The notes under the pieces: generated by a model
The model's database searches: none
What the model was told of the DNA's origin: nothing
The model's input: only the letters and a program-made list of their open reading frames with translations
Part shown: positions 1-7,716 of the stretch, piece by piece
Position numbering within the stretch: position 1 is the first letter of the stretch
How the letters are laid out: each line of letters starts with the position of its first letter
Position numbers and translations under genes: made by a program
Assembly: GCF_011045125.1 (NCBI RefSeq)
Contig: NZ_JAAKZF010000052.1
Coordinates: 1-35,552, forward strand
Source of the DNA: Allomesorhizobium camelthorni
GTDB lineage: Bacteria > Pseudomonadota > Alphaproteobacteria > Rhizobiales > Rhizobiaceae
Reading direction: 5' to 3'
DNA length: 35,552 nucleotides

Positions 1-6
1 AAGCGG

Positions 7-140
7 CCCCTCACCCTTACCCTCTCCCCGTAATCCTTCGACTAGCTCAGGACGGGGAGAGGGGGGTCGCCAGCGTTGCCGCTTGTCCCTTCTCCCCGTC
101 TTTCACGGGAAGAGAGCTGCCGGCAGGCGGATGAGGGCGG
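7..140. repeat. Palindromic intergenic repeat, copy A
   Basis: A GC-rich palindromic block with stretches CCCTCTCCCCG and GGGGAGAGGGG around a short spacer containing TCCTTCGACTAGCTCAGGACG. Its order of blocks matches a second copy at 7509-7658, with small indels. Such blocks are scattered between genes in rhizobial genomes. It lies just beyond the orphan LssY_C gene tail and may act as a transcription terminator. Function is inferred. Confidence 0.7.
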
Positions 141-162
141 TTCTGTCAAAGCCGAAAATGCG

Positions 163-403
163 CTAAGGCCGGAGGATGCCGATGGTCGCCATGCCGTCGG
201 TGAAATAGGGGTCGCCACCGCCATTGCGCCCGGTTTTGGTCGGCCCGACGCCCGTTTCGCTGTAGGTTGAGGCAAGCACGCCGGCTGCTTCCAGGCCGCC
301 GATCAGGAAATCGCGCTCGGCGTCGAGGTCGGGCCCGATATGGTGGGTGATCTGGCCGGTGTCGTGGCTGAAGCCGACGCCGCGGTCGAAGCTCGCCGAG
401 CCG
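163..403 (-). pseudogene. Orphan duplicated 3' end of the LssY_C-domain gene
   Basis: Positions 167-403 repeat 1589-1825 with only two mismatches (336 and 391), and the TAG stop at 163-165 is also kept. Read on the minus strand it gives the last ~79 residues of the LssY_C gene at 1585-2286, ending GILRP-stop. There is no start or 5' part here: the sequence to the right (404 onward) is unrelated and belongs to the transglycosylase segment. It is therefore a gene-tail remnant left by duplication or insertion. It sits next to the palindromic repeat that probably marked the original gene end, so this copy may be the ancestral tail and 1585-1825 the one brought in. Confidence 0.8.
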
Positions 404-442
404 CGTCATAACGGGCGACGAGAATGGGGGCCGATCCTCTGG

Positions 443-1291
443 CTAGTTTCGCGTCACAACCTGAATATAGTTCACCGTCTCCAGCGGCAGTTTCTTACGC
501 CGACCGAACATACATTTTTCGCCGCAGTTGTAACCGGTCAGGGTCTGTTTCACATCCCCACCTGACAATCTGAGCAGGTGCTTGAGTTCTTTGACGCCAG
601 CCTCCGCCCCGGCACGACAGTTAGTTAGCTGCTTGGTCGAGTAACCGTGTTTGGCACCCGTACCCGGCATGACCTGCATCACGCCTAGGGCGCCGGCCGA
701 TGATTTAGCACCACAGTTACCGCGTGACTCCTGCTTGGCCACTCGCAGGGCCAGATCCACCGGCACTTGGTGTATCTTGGCCGCACGTATGACTTCTTGA
801 TATCCGGGTTTTGCCATCTCGATACCGGACACACGGGGGACAGATTGGGATAGAGTGGGGTTGGCGGCGTTGCCGATACCGAACAATGAGGACACTCGCC
901 ACTGTTCCTCGAGCGGGCTCGGTTCGGTATAGGCTGTCTTGACCGTCTTGGTTTGCGTCGTCTCCAAGATGATTTTTGTTCTGGTCTTTGGCTTCGGTCT
1001 TGGCTTGTCGACTGATACTTTTATTTCCTCGCGCTTCTCGTCGCGGGGTTCTTGATATTCCAGCTTTTGGATTTCATCCACCTTCGAGAAGATAAATGGG
1101 ATTGGAATCTGTGGGTCGGCGGGACCAAATCGTTCGTCTGGACCGAACCTGGCGACGATAGGTGTGGGTGGTTTACCCAATCGTTCGCGCTTGATCGATT
1201 GTGTGTGTTCGGTCGAGGGTTGAAGCCGTGCCCCCGTGTCTGGGTACGGACAGCTCAGCAGTGACGCGAGCAGACAGACGGCTGCCGACAT
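443..1291 (-). CDS. Lytic transglycosylase, lipoprotein, SLT domain
   Basis: A 282-residue protein. The N-terminus has a short hydrophobic stretch ending in a lipobox (LLSC, Cys about residue 14), so an outer-membrane lipoprotein is likely. Residues ~30-150 are a low-complexity Lys/Pro/Glu-rich linker. Residues ~170-270 form a C-terminal SLT (GH23-like) domain: catalytic Glu in AKQESRG, then GALGVMQVMP and TGYNCG. It would cut peptidoglycan glycan strands in the periplasm. It lies alone inside the segment bounded by direct repeats and has lower GC than its neighbours, so it was probably acquired. VirB1-type transglycosylases of conjugation systems and cell-wall housekeeping enzymes share this fold; no secretion genes are adjacent to decide. 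The ATG at 1291 has only a weak ribosome-binding site. Confidence 0.8.
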   Translation of the reverse strand: MSAAVCLLASLLSCPYPDTGARLQPSTEHTQSIKRERLGKPPTPIVARFGPDERFGPADPQIPIPFIFSKVDEIQKLEYQEPRDEKREEIKVSVDKPRPKPKTRTKIILETTQTKTVKTAYTEPSPLEEQWRVSSLFGIGNAANPTLSQSVPRVSGIEMAKPGYQEVIRAAKIHQVPVDLALRVAKQESRGNCGAKSSAGALGVMQVMPGTGAKHGYSTKQLTNCRAGAEAGVKELKHLLRLSGGDVKQTLTGYNCGEKCMFGRRKKLPLETVNYIQVVTRN

Positions 1292-1584
1292 TGGTGATGT
1301 CCCACCGACTTAATAATTACCCTCTCCGAGTCGGTTCTATCCCCTCACTTTAAAAAAGCGAACGGCGACTCATCTGCCACCCTTACGGGACCAGTATTTC
1401 AACGAAATCGACCCAAAGACAAAGCGTAAAGCTTACGCTGTGAGGCGCCGCTGCGCGGAATTGGCTGGGCCTGTTGCAAAGAAGAAACAGTGAGCGCTCA
1501 CGCCTCGCTGCCGCCAAAAAACTCGGCGAGATCGAGAACCGGATGGGTCGGGGGCAGAACCGCATCCGACTAGGGGACGACGCT
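1292..1584. other. Non-coding stretch upstream of the transglycosylase gene
   Basis: AT-richer DNA without a convincing reading frame. It contains an inverted repeat ACCGACT (1304-1310) / AGTCGGT (1329-1335) just ahead of the transglycosylase start, which may be an operator or hairpin. I see no insertion-sequence ends or transposase remnant. Confidence 0.4.
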
Positions 1585-2286
1585 CTATGGCCGGAGGATG
1601 CCGATGGTCGCCATGCCGTCGGTGAAATAGGGGTCGCCACCGCCATTGCGCCCGGTTTTGGTCGGCCCGACGCCCGTTTCGCTGTAGGTTGAGGCAAGCA
1701 CGCCGGCTGCTTCCAGGCCGCCGATCAGGAAATCGCGCTCGGCGTCGAGGTCGGGCCAGATATGGTGGGTGATCTGGCCGGTGTCGTGGCTGAAGCCGAC
1801 GCCGCGGTCGAAACTCGCCGAGCCGAGCCAGAGCGGCCGCCCATCGGGAGCGGGGTCGGGCATCAGCCAGAACCGCACATGATGGCGGCGGTCGGCGCTC
1901 TCGCCCACCGGCTTTTCGAAAGCCAGATCCTGCTTGCGTCCCTCGAACACCAGCGTACTCACCGGAGCGTCGGAATAGGGCCGGTCGAAGAGCACGCTTT
2001 CGCCGATCTCCAGGCTGGAGCGCCAGGTGATGGCGTCAGCGGCGCTCCAGCCCGCCGCGTCAAGTGCACGCAGCAGTTCTGTTTTGGAGCCGACGAGGCC
2101 GACATTGATCGGGTCGCCGGGAATGCCCTGCGGCGTCGTGGTCACCATCGCGTCAGGGAGCGCGATGTTGCCGCGGTCCAGCCACGACCAGAATGCCGGC
2201 GCGATCAGATACGCGAACGCGCCGTAAGCGAGACTGAGCGCCAGCACCCAGCCCGCCACTCGCGTTTGCATCCTGCGTCGACGCAT
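1585..2286 (-). CDS. LssY C-terminal domain membrane-anchored protein
   Basis: 233 residues. An N-terminal Arg-rich start (MRRRRMQTR) is followed by one transmembrane helix (about residues 10-33). The rest resembles the LssY_C domain: GDPINVGLVGSK, AAGWSAAD, RHHVRFWLMP, LWLGSASFDRGVGFS and TGQITHHIWPDLDAERDFL. The biochemical role of this domain is not established; it is often fused to PAP2-type phosphatase membrane proteins, but here stands alone. The start at 2286 has GGAG a few bases upstream; an ATG five codons later is possible. Its last ~80 codons are duplicated at 163-403. The final Pro codon differs between copies (CCA here, CCT there) while the TAG stop is kept. Confidence 0.8.
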   Translation of the reverse strand: MRRRRMQTRVAGWVLALSLAYGAFAYLIAPAFWSWLDRGNIALPDAMVTTTPQGIPGDPINVGLVGSKTELLRALDAAGWSAADAITWRSSLEIGESVLFDRPYSDAPVSTLVFEGRKQDLAFEKPVGESADRRHHVRFWLMPDPAPDGRPLWLGSASFDRGVGFSHDTGQITHHIWPDLDAERDFLIGGLEAAGVLASTYSETGVGPTKTGRNGGGDPYFTDGMATIGILRP

Positions 2287-2367
2287 TCGGCTCCGCCCCG
2301 ATATATCGGCGTCAGCTTACGCCGAAGGCGCTTGGCGGCAAGGGACGCCGCTCTGGCTGACGGTTCG

Positions 2368-2685
2368 CTAGAATTCCGCGTACCGTCGGAGCCCCATGCC
2401 AACGAACACCATCAGCATCAAGATTATGAAAGCAATGAGCATGCCGAAGCGAAAGAAATTCGCGAGGGGAGAAATCTTCGTGTTCGGAAGCTGATTGAAC
2501 GGCACGCCCCGTGGCTTTGTCACTCCCAATCCGATCCAGCCTACGCAGGTGACGACAAAGAGCCAGCCAATATAAAGGTCCATCCAATCCGGGACCCTTA
2601 CGAAGCCAAAGTTGAATGCAAACGCATGGCTTGCCGACAAGAGTAGCACCGTTGCCGAGAGGCAAATTGATCTCGCGTAGTTCAC
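2368..2685 (-). CDS. Small membrane protein of unknown function
   Basis: 105 residues if read from the GTG at 2685, which has a strong Shine-Dalgarno (GGGGGAAG, about 4 bases upstream). That start gives a clean signal-like segment (ICLSATVLLLSASHAFA). An ATG at 2736 would add 17 residues but has no good ribosome site. Two more hydrophobic helices follow (about LYIGWLFVVTCVGWIGLGV and GMLIAFIILMLMVFVGMGL), so an inner-membrane protein with two or three spans is predicted. I do not recognise a family. It follows the LssY_C gene on the same strand but is separated by ~80 bp. Confidence 0.6.
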   Translation of the reverse strand: MNYARSICLSATVLLLSASHAFAFNFGFVRVPDWMDLYIGWLFVVTCVGWIGLGVTKPRGVPFNQLPNTKISPLANFFRFGMLIAFIILMLMVFVGMGLRRYAEF

Positions 2686-2810
2686 GTTGCTTCCCCCGTA
2701 GAACGGCCAGAATGCACCGCCTTCCAAGGGAAACATCGTACAGGCTGAAGGATAAATGATCGTTTAAGTCGCGGGAGCATGCGACCGGGGGGGTGGTGGT
2801 CTTGGATATC

Positions 2811-2848
2811 CGGAGGCTCATACCTCCGCCCCCCGGATCAACTCCGGG
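2811..2848 (-). terminator. Tandem hairpins downstream of the extensin-like gene
   Basis: Two adjacent perfect hairpins: CGGAGG-6 nt-CCTCCG (2811-2828) and CCCGGA-5 nt-TCCGGG (2832-2848). They lie ~40 bp beyond the stop of the minus-strand gene that ends at 2890. There is no long T-tract, so a weak terminator or mRNA 3' end structure is a guess. Confidence 0.35.
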
Positions 2849-2889
2849 CGCGGCGCCTTCCCCATCGAGGGGCGGTCAAGCGGGCTGAC

Positions 2890-3669
2890 TCACTTGCAGG
2901 CGACGTAGCCGTTCTTGCGCGGCATGATGTCGAAGTGGAAATGGTTGCGGTGGTCGTAATCGTAGCCTGGGCCGAGCACTGTCGTGAAATAGTCGCAGCC
3001 GTCGGCGCGGACATTGTTCAGAAAGCCGCGCTGGCGGAAGGCGAACCAGCCGGGCTTGCGCACGTCGATGTCCTTGCCGTTGTTCAGCTCGATGCGCATG
3101 ATGTCGAGCGCATTGCCGACCGAATGCTGGGACGGTTTTCCACGCGAGCCCCGGATGTTGCGGCAGGAATAGCTTGATCCCTGATGGATGGTTTTTACCC
3201 CCGACAGATAGCGCCAGCGCGCTGACGGGACGAGTTCCTTCCTCGTCCAGCGCGCGAAGGTGGCGGCCATGGCGCAGGAGAGCGTCGCCGCCGGCTTCAT
3301 CTCGGCGCTGCCGATGGCCGAGACCTCGACCGGGAAATCGATGCGGCAGGCGCCGCCATCGTCGATCGGCGCTAGGCTCCTGAACTGCACGCCGAGCTTC
3401 TTCAGGTCGCGGCGGCAGGCGGTCTCGTCGGCCGACATGGTGATAGTCGGCGGCGCCGGTTCGTTGAAGCGCGGATAAGCGGTCATCATCGGATTGGACG
3501 GGACCAGGCTCTGCAGGCCGCGCGCGGGAACTGCCGCGGTCTGCGCGCCGACATCGACATCGGGACGGAGCGACATGACATCGTCGGTGGTGCAGGCCGA
3601 AAGCGCGGCGAGCAAAATGAGGGCGCCGCCGCACCATAGGGCGCGGGCGCGCGGCAAAGATTGGCCCAT
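2890..3669 (-). CDS. Extensin-like C-terminal domain lipoprotein
   Basis: 259 residues. The signal peptide ends in a lipobox (LSAC, Cys ~26), so it is predicted to be a lipoprotein. Residues ~75-259 match the bacterial extensin-like C domain, a fold related to D-Ala-D-Ala peptidases. Candidate metal ligands are in QHSVGNALDI and DHRNHFHFD, and the protein ends NGYVACK. Several conserved Cys (ACRRDL, GGACRIDF, LSCAM, YSCRN, DGCDYF) suggest disulfides in the periplasm. A role in peptidoglycan trimming is likely by fold, not proven. A second member follows at 3765-4715 on the same strand with ~95 bp between; the two share order of motifs but modest identity, so they are old paralogues. Confidence 0.85.
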   Translation of the reverse strand: MGQSLPRARALWCGGALILLAALSACTTDDVMSLRPDVDVGAQTAAVPARGLQSLVPSNPMMTAYPRFNEPAPPTITMSADETACRRDLKKLGVQFRSLAPIDDGGACRIDFPVEVSAIGSAEMKPAATLSCAMAATFARWTRKELVPSARWRYLSGVKTIHQGSSYSCRNIRGSRGKPSQHSVGNALDIMRIELNNGKDIDVRKPGWFAFRQRGFLNNVRADGCDYFTTVLGPGYDYDHRNHFHFDIMPRKNGYVACK

Positions 3670-3764
3670 CGACCGGTTCCCTGTCCCGAGGTCTTCGAGC
3701 CTAGCGGAGAAGCGTAAAGGAAAGGTCAGCGGCGATGTTTACGCCTGCGGCGGGATTAGGGCGG

Positions 3765-4715
3765 TTACTGGCAAAACGTCCCGCCGTTTCGGCGCGGGGC
3801 GAGGTCGAAGTGGAAGTGCAGCGCGTGGTCGGCGTCGCTGCCCGGCCCGAGCACGGTCTTGAACGGCCCGCAGGCGGCCTTGCGGATCGCGCCGAGGAAC
3901 TTTGCCGCCTTCGGATCGGGCGCGGGTTTCACGTCGACGGCAGTGCCTTTCGACAAAGTGAAACGCGCAATGTCTAGCGCGTTGCCGAAGGCGTGTTCGG
4001 ATAATTTCGAACCGCCATTGCGCGGGCGGCAGACATAGGCCGAGGCTTGGCCGACCGATTTTAGCTCCTCGCCGTATTCGGCCTTGGCGGCGGGGGAGAT
4101 AATGTCTGCGGCGAAACGCGCGGCGGTTTCGGCCATGGCGCAGTTCATCAGAGCCTCCGGCTCAAGCGCGATCTCGGCGCTCAACCTCTTTACGGCGAGC
4201 GGGTAGGGCAGGGCGCAGCCGGCCGGATCGCTTTGCGCCGGGCGCTCCTCGAACACCGCCCCGAGCGCACGCAGCCGCGCGCGGCAGGTGGTTTCGTCCG
4301 GCGGGATGATGTCAAAGCGCGGCATCGCCGAGCGTGGATCGGCGGGAATTTCGGGGAGCTCCTGAGTCTTCGCGGCGGTTTCGCTGGGTTTTTGCTCCGG
4401 CAAGGGGGCATCGGTGGCCGGCAGAGCCTGCTTTTCCTCGGGATCGGCGTCCGTGCCTTCGGTAGGCGCGGGCGGTTGCCCGGGCTTGCCGTCTTCCGGC
4501 AGAGCATCCGGCGCGGCTTCCGGCTTCGGCTCGGGCACAGGCGGCTCGCCTAGGCGTTCGGGCGGGATATTGCCGGCTGGCGGCGGGTGAATTTGCGGGA
4601 CCGGGGCCTTTTCGGGCAGGTCGGGGGTCTGAGCGTGGACCGGGCCGCCGAATACGACCGTGACGGCGACCAGCAATGCGAGCTGCCGGGTGCTGACAAA
4701 AGGCGGGGAGGTCAT
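3765..4715 (-). CDS. Extensin-like protein with proline-rich linker
   Basis: 316 residues from the ATG at 4715, which directly precedes a signal peptide (STRQLALLVAVTVVFGGPVHA). An upstream ATG at 4763 would bury this signal, so I reject it. Residues ~30-125 are a Pro/Glu/Ala-rich linker (KAPVPQIHPPPAGNIPPERL and similar), probably spanning the periplasm. The C-terminal ~185 residues are the extensin-like C domain, with EHAFGNALDI and DADHALHFHFDLAP carrying the putative metal-binding His/Asp. It lies upstream of, and in the same direction as, the lipoprotein member at 2890. Probable peptidoglycan-active periplasmic protein; activity is inferred from the fold. Confidence 0.85.
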   Translation of the reverse strand: MTSPPFVSTRQLALLVAVTVVFGGPVHAQTPDLPEKAPVPQIHPPPAGNIPPERLGEPPVPEPKPEAAPDALPEDGKPGQPPAPTEGTDADPEEKQALPATDAPLPEQKPSETAAKTQELPEIPADPRSAMPRFDIIPPDETTCRARLRALGAVFEERPAQSDPAGCALPYPLAVKRLSAEIALEPEALMNCAMAETAARFAADIISPAAKAEYGEELKSVGQASAYVCRPRNGGSKLSEHAFGNALDIARFTLSKGTAVDVKPAPDPKAAKFLGAIRKAACGPFKTVLGPGSDADHALHFHFDLAPRRNGGTFCQ

Positions 4716-4792
4716 CGCGTCCACAACGACCATTTGCGGTCGTTGGTTGCGCCAGGCAACCACTGCCTACATCACGTTTGGCGACAGCGGCG

Positions 4793-5218
4793 TCACGCGC
4801 CGAGCGCTTCCAGCCCTTCCTCGAGCCAGTCGCCGAGCAGCGGCATGCCGAGCAGATATTTCGAGGTGCGGCGGTTGCCGCGCTGGCGCGCTTCGTTGAC
4901 CGCCTCGTTCCATTCGTCGGCGCTGTAATCGCCGCGGCCGATCCACATCAGCGCGATCAGTTCGGCGGCTTCGTCGACATTCAAATCGTCGATGAGCTGG
5001 CGCAATTCCTCGGCCGTCAGGTCGTCGGTTTTTTCCTCAGCAAGGCCGTCATGGTGATGATTGTCGCGGGAGTTGCCGTCGAGCTCGACCTCGTGTTCGC
5101 AGCCGTCGGCGTAGTCCTCATTGACCGCAGCGCTGATCGCCTTGGCCTTTTCGATGAAAAGGCGGACCGTGTCGGGAGCGATGGTCAGATCCCATTCCCT
5201 GTCGAGCCGCTGCTGCAC
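4793..5218 (-). CDS. DUF3775 domain protein
   Basis: 141 residues from the GTG at 5218, which has GGAGG seven bases upstream; a GTG six codons earlier lacks this. The acidic protein fits the alphaproteobacterial DUF3775 pattern: an N-terminal APDTVRLFIEKAKAI helix, an acidic middle, then LIDDLNVDEAAELIALMWIGRGDY and YLLGMPLLGDWLEEGLEALG at the C-terminus. Function is unknown; no signal peptide or membrane segment, so cytoplasmic. A His-rich patch (DNHHHDG) lies in the variable middle. It stands alone, ~80 bp from the extensin gene and divergent from the DUF486 gene at 5369. Confidence 0.8.
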   Translation of the reverse strand: MQQRLDREWDLTIAPDTVRLFIEKAKAISAAVNEDYADGCEHEVELDGNSRDNHHHDGLAEEKTDDLTAEELRQLIDDLNVDEAAELIALMWIGRGDYSADEWNEAVNEARQRGNRRTSKYLLGMPLLGDWLEEGLEALGA

Positions 5219-5368
5219 GGGTTTCCTCCAACACACCCTGGCGGCGTGATGATAGCCGATTTGGCGGCTACGTCACGCGGGATGTTGGGTGGGGCTTGCT
5301 GGGTGATTGACAGGACCGGGCCATCGCCCGAAATGGCGCGCTGCCCTCCCTCCGGACGTGATTCTCCC

Positions 5369-5719
5369 ATGACGCTGCTCCTGTCGCCCAAGATCGTGCC
5401 GGTGCTGCTCCTGCTCGCATCCAATGTCTTCATGACATTCGCATGGTACGGGCACCTGAGGTTCAAGGCCGCGCCGCTCTACGCGGCGGTGCTGTTTTCC
5501 TGGGGGATCGCCTTCCTGGAATACTGGCTGGCGGTGCCTGCCAACCGTATCGGCCATTCGGTCTATTCGGCGGCCGAGCTGAAGACGATCCAGGAAGTCA
5601 TCACGCTTGCCGTCTTCGTGGTGTTCTCGGTGTTCTATCTCAAGGAAGGCATCACCTGGAACCATGCGCTGGGATTTGCGCTGATCGCCGGCGGCGCGGC
5701 CTTGATCTTCAGAGCCTGA
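5369..5719 (+). CDS. DMT-superfamily small membrane protein (DUF486)
   Basis: 116 residues with four predicted transmembrane helices. Recognisable elements are SNVFMTFAWYGHL, FSWGIAFLEYWLAVPANRIG, YSAAELKTIQEVITLAVF and FYLKEGITWNHALGFALI. These match DUF486, a short four-helix relative of the drug/metabolite transporter superfamily; substrate unknown. The ATG at 5369 follows a weak ribosome site. The last two codons and stop lie inside a palindromic intergenic repeat (5711-5808), whose other end supplies the stop of the convergent EamA gene. Confidence 0.85.
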   Translation: MTLLLSPKIVPVLLLLASNVFMTFAWYGHLRFKAAPLYAAVLFSWGIAFLEYWLAVPANRIGHSVYSAAELKTIQEVITLAVFVVFSVFYLKEGITWNHALGFALIAGGAALIFRA

Positions 5720-5808
5720 TCCATTCCGATAGAATCGGAATGGGGCTCTAAGTTATTGATTGGTCGCATGATCTTGTCCGAAAAGTCTGCAACTTTTCGG
5801 GATCATGC
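5711..5808. repeat. Two-hairpin rhizobial intergenic repeat
   Basis: Unit 1 (5711-5749) is a nested palindrome: outer AGAGCC/GGCTCT and inner CCATTCCGAT/ATCGGAATGG with a 3-nt loop. Unit 2 (5766-5808) has outer GCATGATC/GATCATGC and inner CCGAAAAGT/ACTTTTCGG with a 5-nt loop. This two-part arrangement is a widespread repeat between rhizobial genes. It lies between convergent genes, so it probably serves as a bidirectional terminator. It overlaps the coding ends of both genes. Confidence 0.8.
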
Positions 5809-6701
5809 TAGAGCGTAGCCGACCGCCTGCGCGCCAGGAGCGGCGGCAGGACCTCGACTGCGACGATCGCCGCGAAGATCAGGCCGCAGCCCAGGATGCC
5901 GGCGGCGGGAAGCCGCTCGCCGAGGAACCAGGCGCCGAAAATCGCGGCGAAGACCGCTTCCGAGGACAGGAAGATCGCCGCCTGCGGTGCGGTCGTGTAG
6001 CGCTGGCCGACGACCTGCAGGGTGAAGGCGATGCCGCCGGAAAAGACGCCAGCATAAATGATTTCAGGGGCGGCGCGGAAGATCGCGCTCCAGTCGAACG
6101 GCTCGACAGCCAGGGCGACGGCCATGCCGATGACGGCGCAGACGGCGAACTGGGCGACGGCGAGCGTCACCGGGCGGCCGGTCGGACTGGCGCTGCGGCC
6201 GATATAGATGAGCTGCAGGGCGCAGAAGCCGGCGGCGAGAACGGTCAACCAGTCGCCGGTGGTCAGCGCCTCGATCGCCCCGCCGGACAGGAACCAGATG
6301 CCGGCGAGCGCGGTGAGTGCGGCCGGCCAGACCACCGGATGCGGCCAGCTGCGGAACAGGAGCACGGCGAAGAAGGGCACCATCACCACGTAAAGACCGG
6401 TGAGGAAGCCGGAATTGGTGACCGTGGTGGACAGGAGGCCGACCTGCTGGAAGCCGACGGCGCCGAACAGAAGCAGGCCGATCCACAGGAAGGCTGCCCA
6501 GTTGGCGGGGGTCAGCGAGCGTTCGGCGCGGCGCGATTCACGGATCGCGAACGGCAGGATCGCCAAGGCCGCCATGGTGAAGCGCAGGCCGATGAACAGG
6601 AACGGCCCGATCGCGGCCATCGCAGTGGATTGGGCGACGAAGCCCATGCCCCACATGGCGCCGGCGAGCAGCAGAAGGAGATTGGCCTGGATGCGGGTCA
6701 A
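5808..6701 (-). CDS. DMT family (EamA) transporter
   Basis: 297 residues with ten predicted helices arranged as two EamA repeats: first half opening LLLLLAGAMWGMGFVAQ, second half with IYAGVFSGGIAFTLQVVGQ and FLSSEAVFAAIFGAWFLGERL. The family exports or imports small metabolites across the inner membrane; the substrate cannot be read from sequence. A short Arg tail (ARRRSATL) ends the protein. The stop codon TAG is formed at the edge of the flanking palindromic repeat. Single gene, convergent with DUF486. Confidence 0.88.
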   Translation of the reverse strand: MTRIQANLLLLLAGAMWGMGFVAQSTAMAAIGPFLFIGLRFTMAALAILPFAIRESRRAERSLTPANWAAFLWIGLLLFGAVGFQQVGLLSTTVTNSGFLTGLYVVMVPFFAVLLFRSWPHPVVWPAALTALAGIWFLSGGAIEALTTGDWLTVLAAGFCALQLIYIGRSASPTGRPVTLAVAQFAVCAVIGMAVALAVEPFDWSAIFRAAPEIIYAGVFSGGIAFTLQVVGQRYTTAPQAAIFLSSEAVFAAIFGAWFLGERLPAAGILGCGLIFAAIVAVEVLPPLLARRRSATL

Positions 6702-6942
6702 TTCGGGTTTCCGGCTGGAGAGAAATCGAGCGGGACATCTACCAGCAGGGATCGCGACGGCAAGGGCCAGCGAGATGGCTGCTTAGGGACAGCACGACCC
6801 TGCCACTTCTGCGGCGTTGCTTTCGGCAGCCATGGTGGCAAGATGATTGCAACACGGCGGCAAAGGCGGGCAGAACGAAGTCTGGAAGAACAGCCGCGCC
6901 GAAACCGTTAATGTCCCGATGCATCCATTGAGGAGGTTTCCC

Positions 6943-7482
6943 ATGCAGAGCCGGTTTGTCATCAGCCTAGCCTCGCTTCTGGTCGCCGCGCCGCTCATCG
7001 TTGCGCCGGCATTTTCGGCCGGAGGTGGCGGCGGCCAAGAAGTTCCGCAGTGCAAGAGGGGCCAAGTCTACGACAAGAAGACCAAGAAATGCGTGCCGCA
7101 GCAGGGGCAGGGCGTCATCGACGACGACAGCCTTTATGCGACCGGCCGCCAACTCGCGCTTGCCGGGCGTTATGACGAGGCAATCACCGTACTCAGCCTC
7201 GCCGAAAACAAGGCCGACCCGCGCATCCTCAACTATCTCGGCTATGCGCACCGCAAGCAGGGCCGCATCCTCGTCGGTCTCGGCTATTACCAGGAGGCGT
7301 TGACGGCCGACCCTGACTATACCCAAGTGCGCGAATATCTCGGCGAAGCGCATCTGCAACTCGGCGATGTCGCCGCCGCGCGCGAGCAGCTTTCCGAGAT
7401 CGAGAAGCGCTGTGGCACCGGCTGCGAGGAATATGCCGAATTGTCGGCGCAGATCGATGCGTATGTGAAGGCGAAAGGCTGA
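6943..7482 (+). CDS. Secreted tetratricopeptide-repeat protein
   Basis: 179 residues from the ATG at 6943, chosen because GAGGAGG lies 6 bases upstream; an ATG at 6922 has no such site. A signal peptide (FVISLASLLVAAPLIVAPAFSA) is followed by a Gly-rich mature start and a Cys pair (VPQCKRGQVYDKKTKKC). Residues ~55-179 form about three TPR units (LYATGRQLALAGRYDEAITVL; ILNYLGYAHRKQGRILVGLGY; VREYLGEAHLQLGDVAAAREQL). It probably acts as a periplasmic protein-interaction scaffold. No partner gene is adjacent. Confidence 0.85.
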   Translation: MQSRFVISLASLLVAAPLIVAPAFSAGGGGGQEVPQCKRGQVYDKKTKKCVPQQGQGVIDDDSLYATGRQLALAGRYDEAITVLSLAENKADPRILNYLGYAHRKQGRILVGLGYYQEALTADPDYTQVREYLGEAHLQLGDVAAAREQLSEIEKRCGTGCEEYAELSAQIDAYVKAKG

Positions 7483-7508
7483 GACTGCCACTCGCGGCCG
7501 CACAAAAA

Positions 7509-7658
7509 TTGCCCCTCACCCTTACCTCCCCGTTATCCTTCGACAAGCTCAGGACGGGAGAGGGGGGCGTCAGCGTTGCGGCAGTCTCTCCTCTCCCCGT
7601 TCTTACGGGGAGAGGATGCCGCCCATTCGACTTCGCTCAGGAGGCAGGTGAGGGGCAA
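7509..7658. repeat. Palindromic intergenic repeat, copy B (MITE-like)
   Basis: A ~150-bp element with perfect 12-bp terminal inverted repeats (TTGCCCCTCACC at 7509-7520, GGTGAGGGGCAA at 7647-7658) and internal hairpins such as CTCTCCCCGTTCTTACGGGGAGAG. It shares its left half and internal blocks with 7-140. It lies between convergent genes. It has no coding capacity, so if mobile it depends on a transposase elsewhere. Confidence 0.75.
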
Positions 7659-7716
7659 CTCGGCGTGAACTAAATGGATGGTCGCTGACAGGGCGAAGGG
7701 CGGCAGATCGCTTCCC

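Larger units (their letters stand above)
163..1825. mobile_element. ~1.2-kb inserted segment bounded by 237-bp direct repeats
   Basis: Direct repeats 167-403 and 1589-1825 (237 bp, 2 mismatches) bracket 404-1588, which holds a lytic transglycosylase gene and ~290 bp of non-coding sequence of visibly lower GC than its neighbours. No transposase or integrase is present. Homologous (Campbell-type) integration of a circle carrying part of the LssY_C gene, or a small passenger that restores the gene end it enters, would produce this layout. The mechanism is inferred; the repeat and the foreign composition are seen directly. Confidence 0.6.

Noticed and set aside
5805-6911. Plus-strand frame of 368 codons opposite the EamA transporter
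   Set aside because: Low-complexity Glu/Asp/Gly/Arg sequence without motifs; the opposite strand encodes a clear ten-helix transporter.
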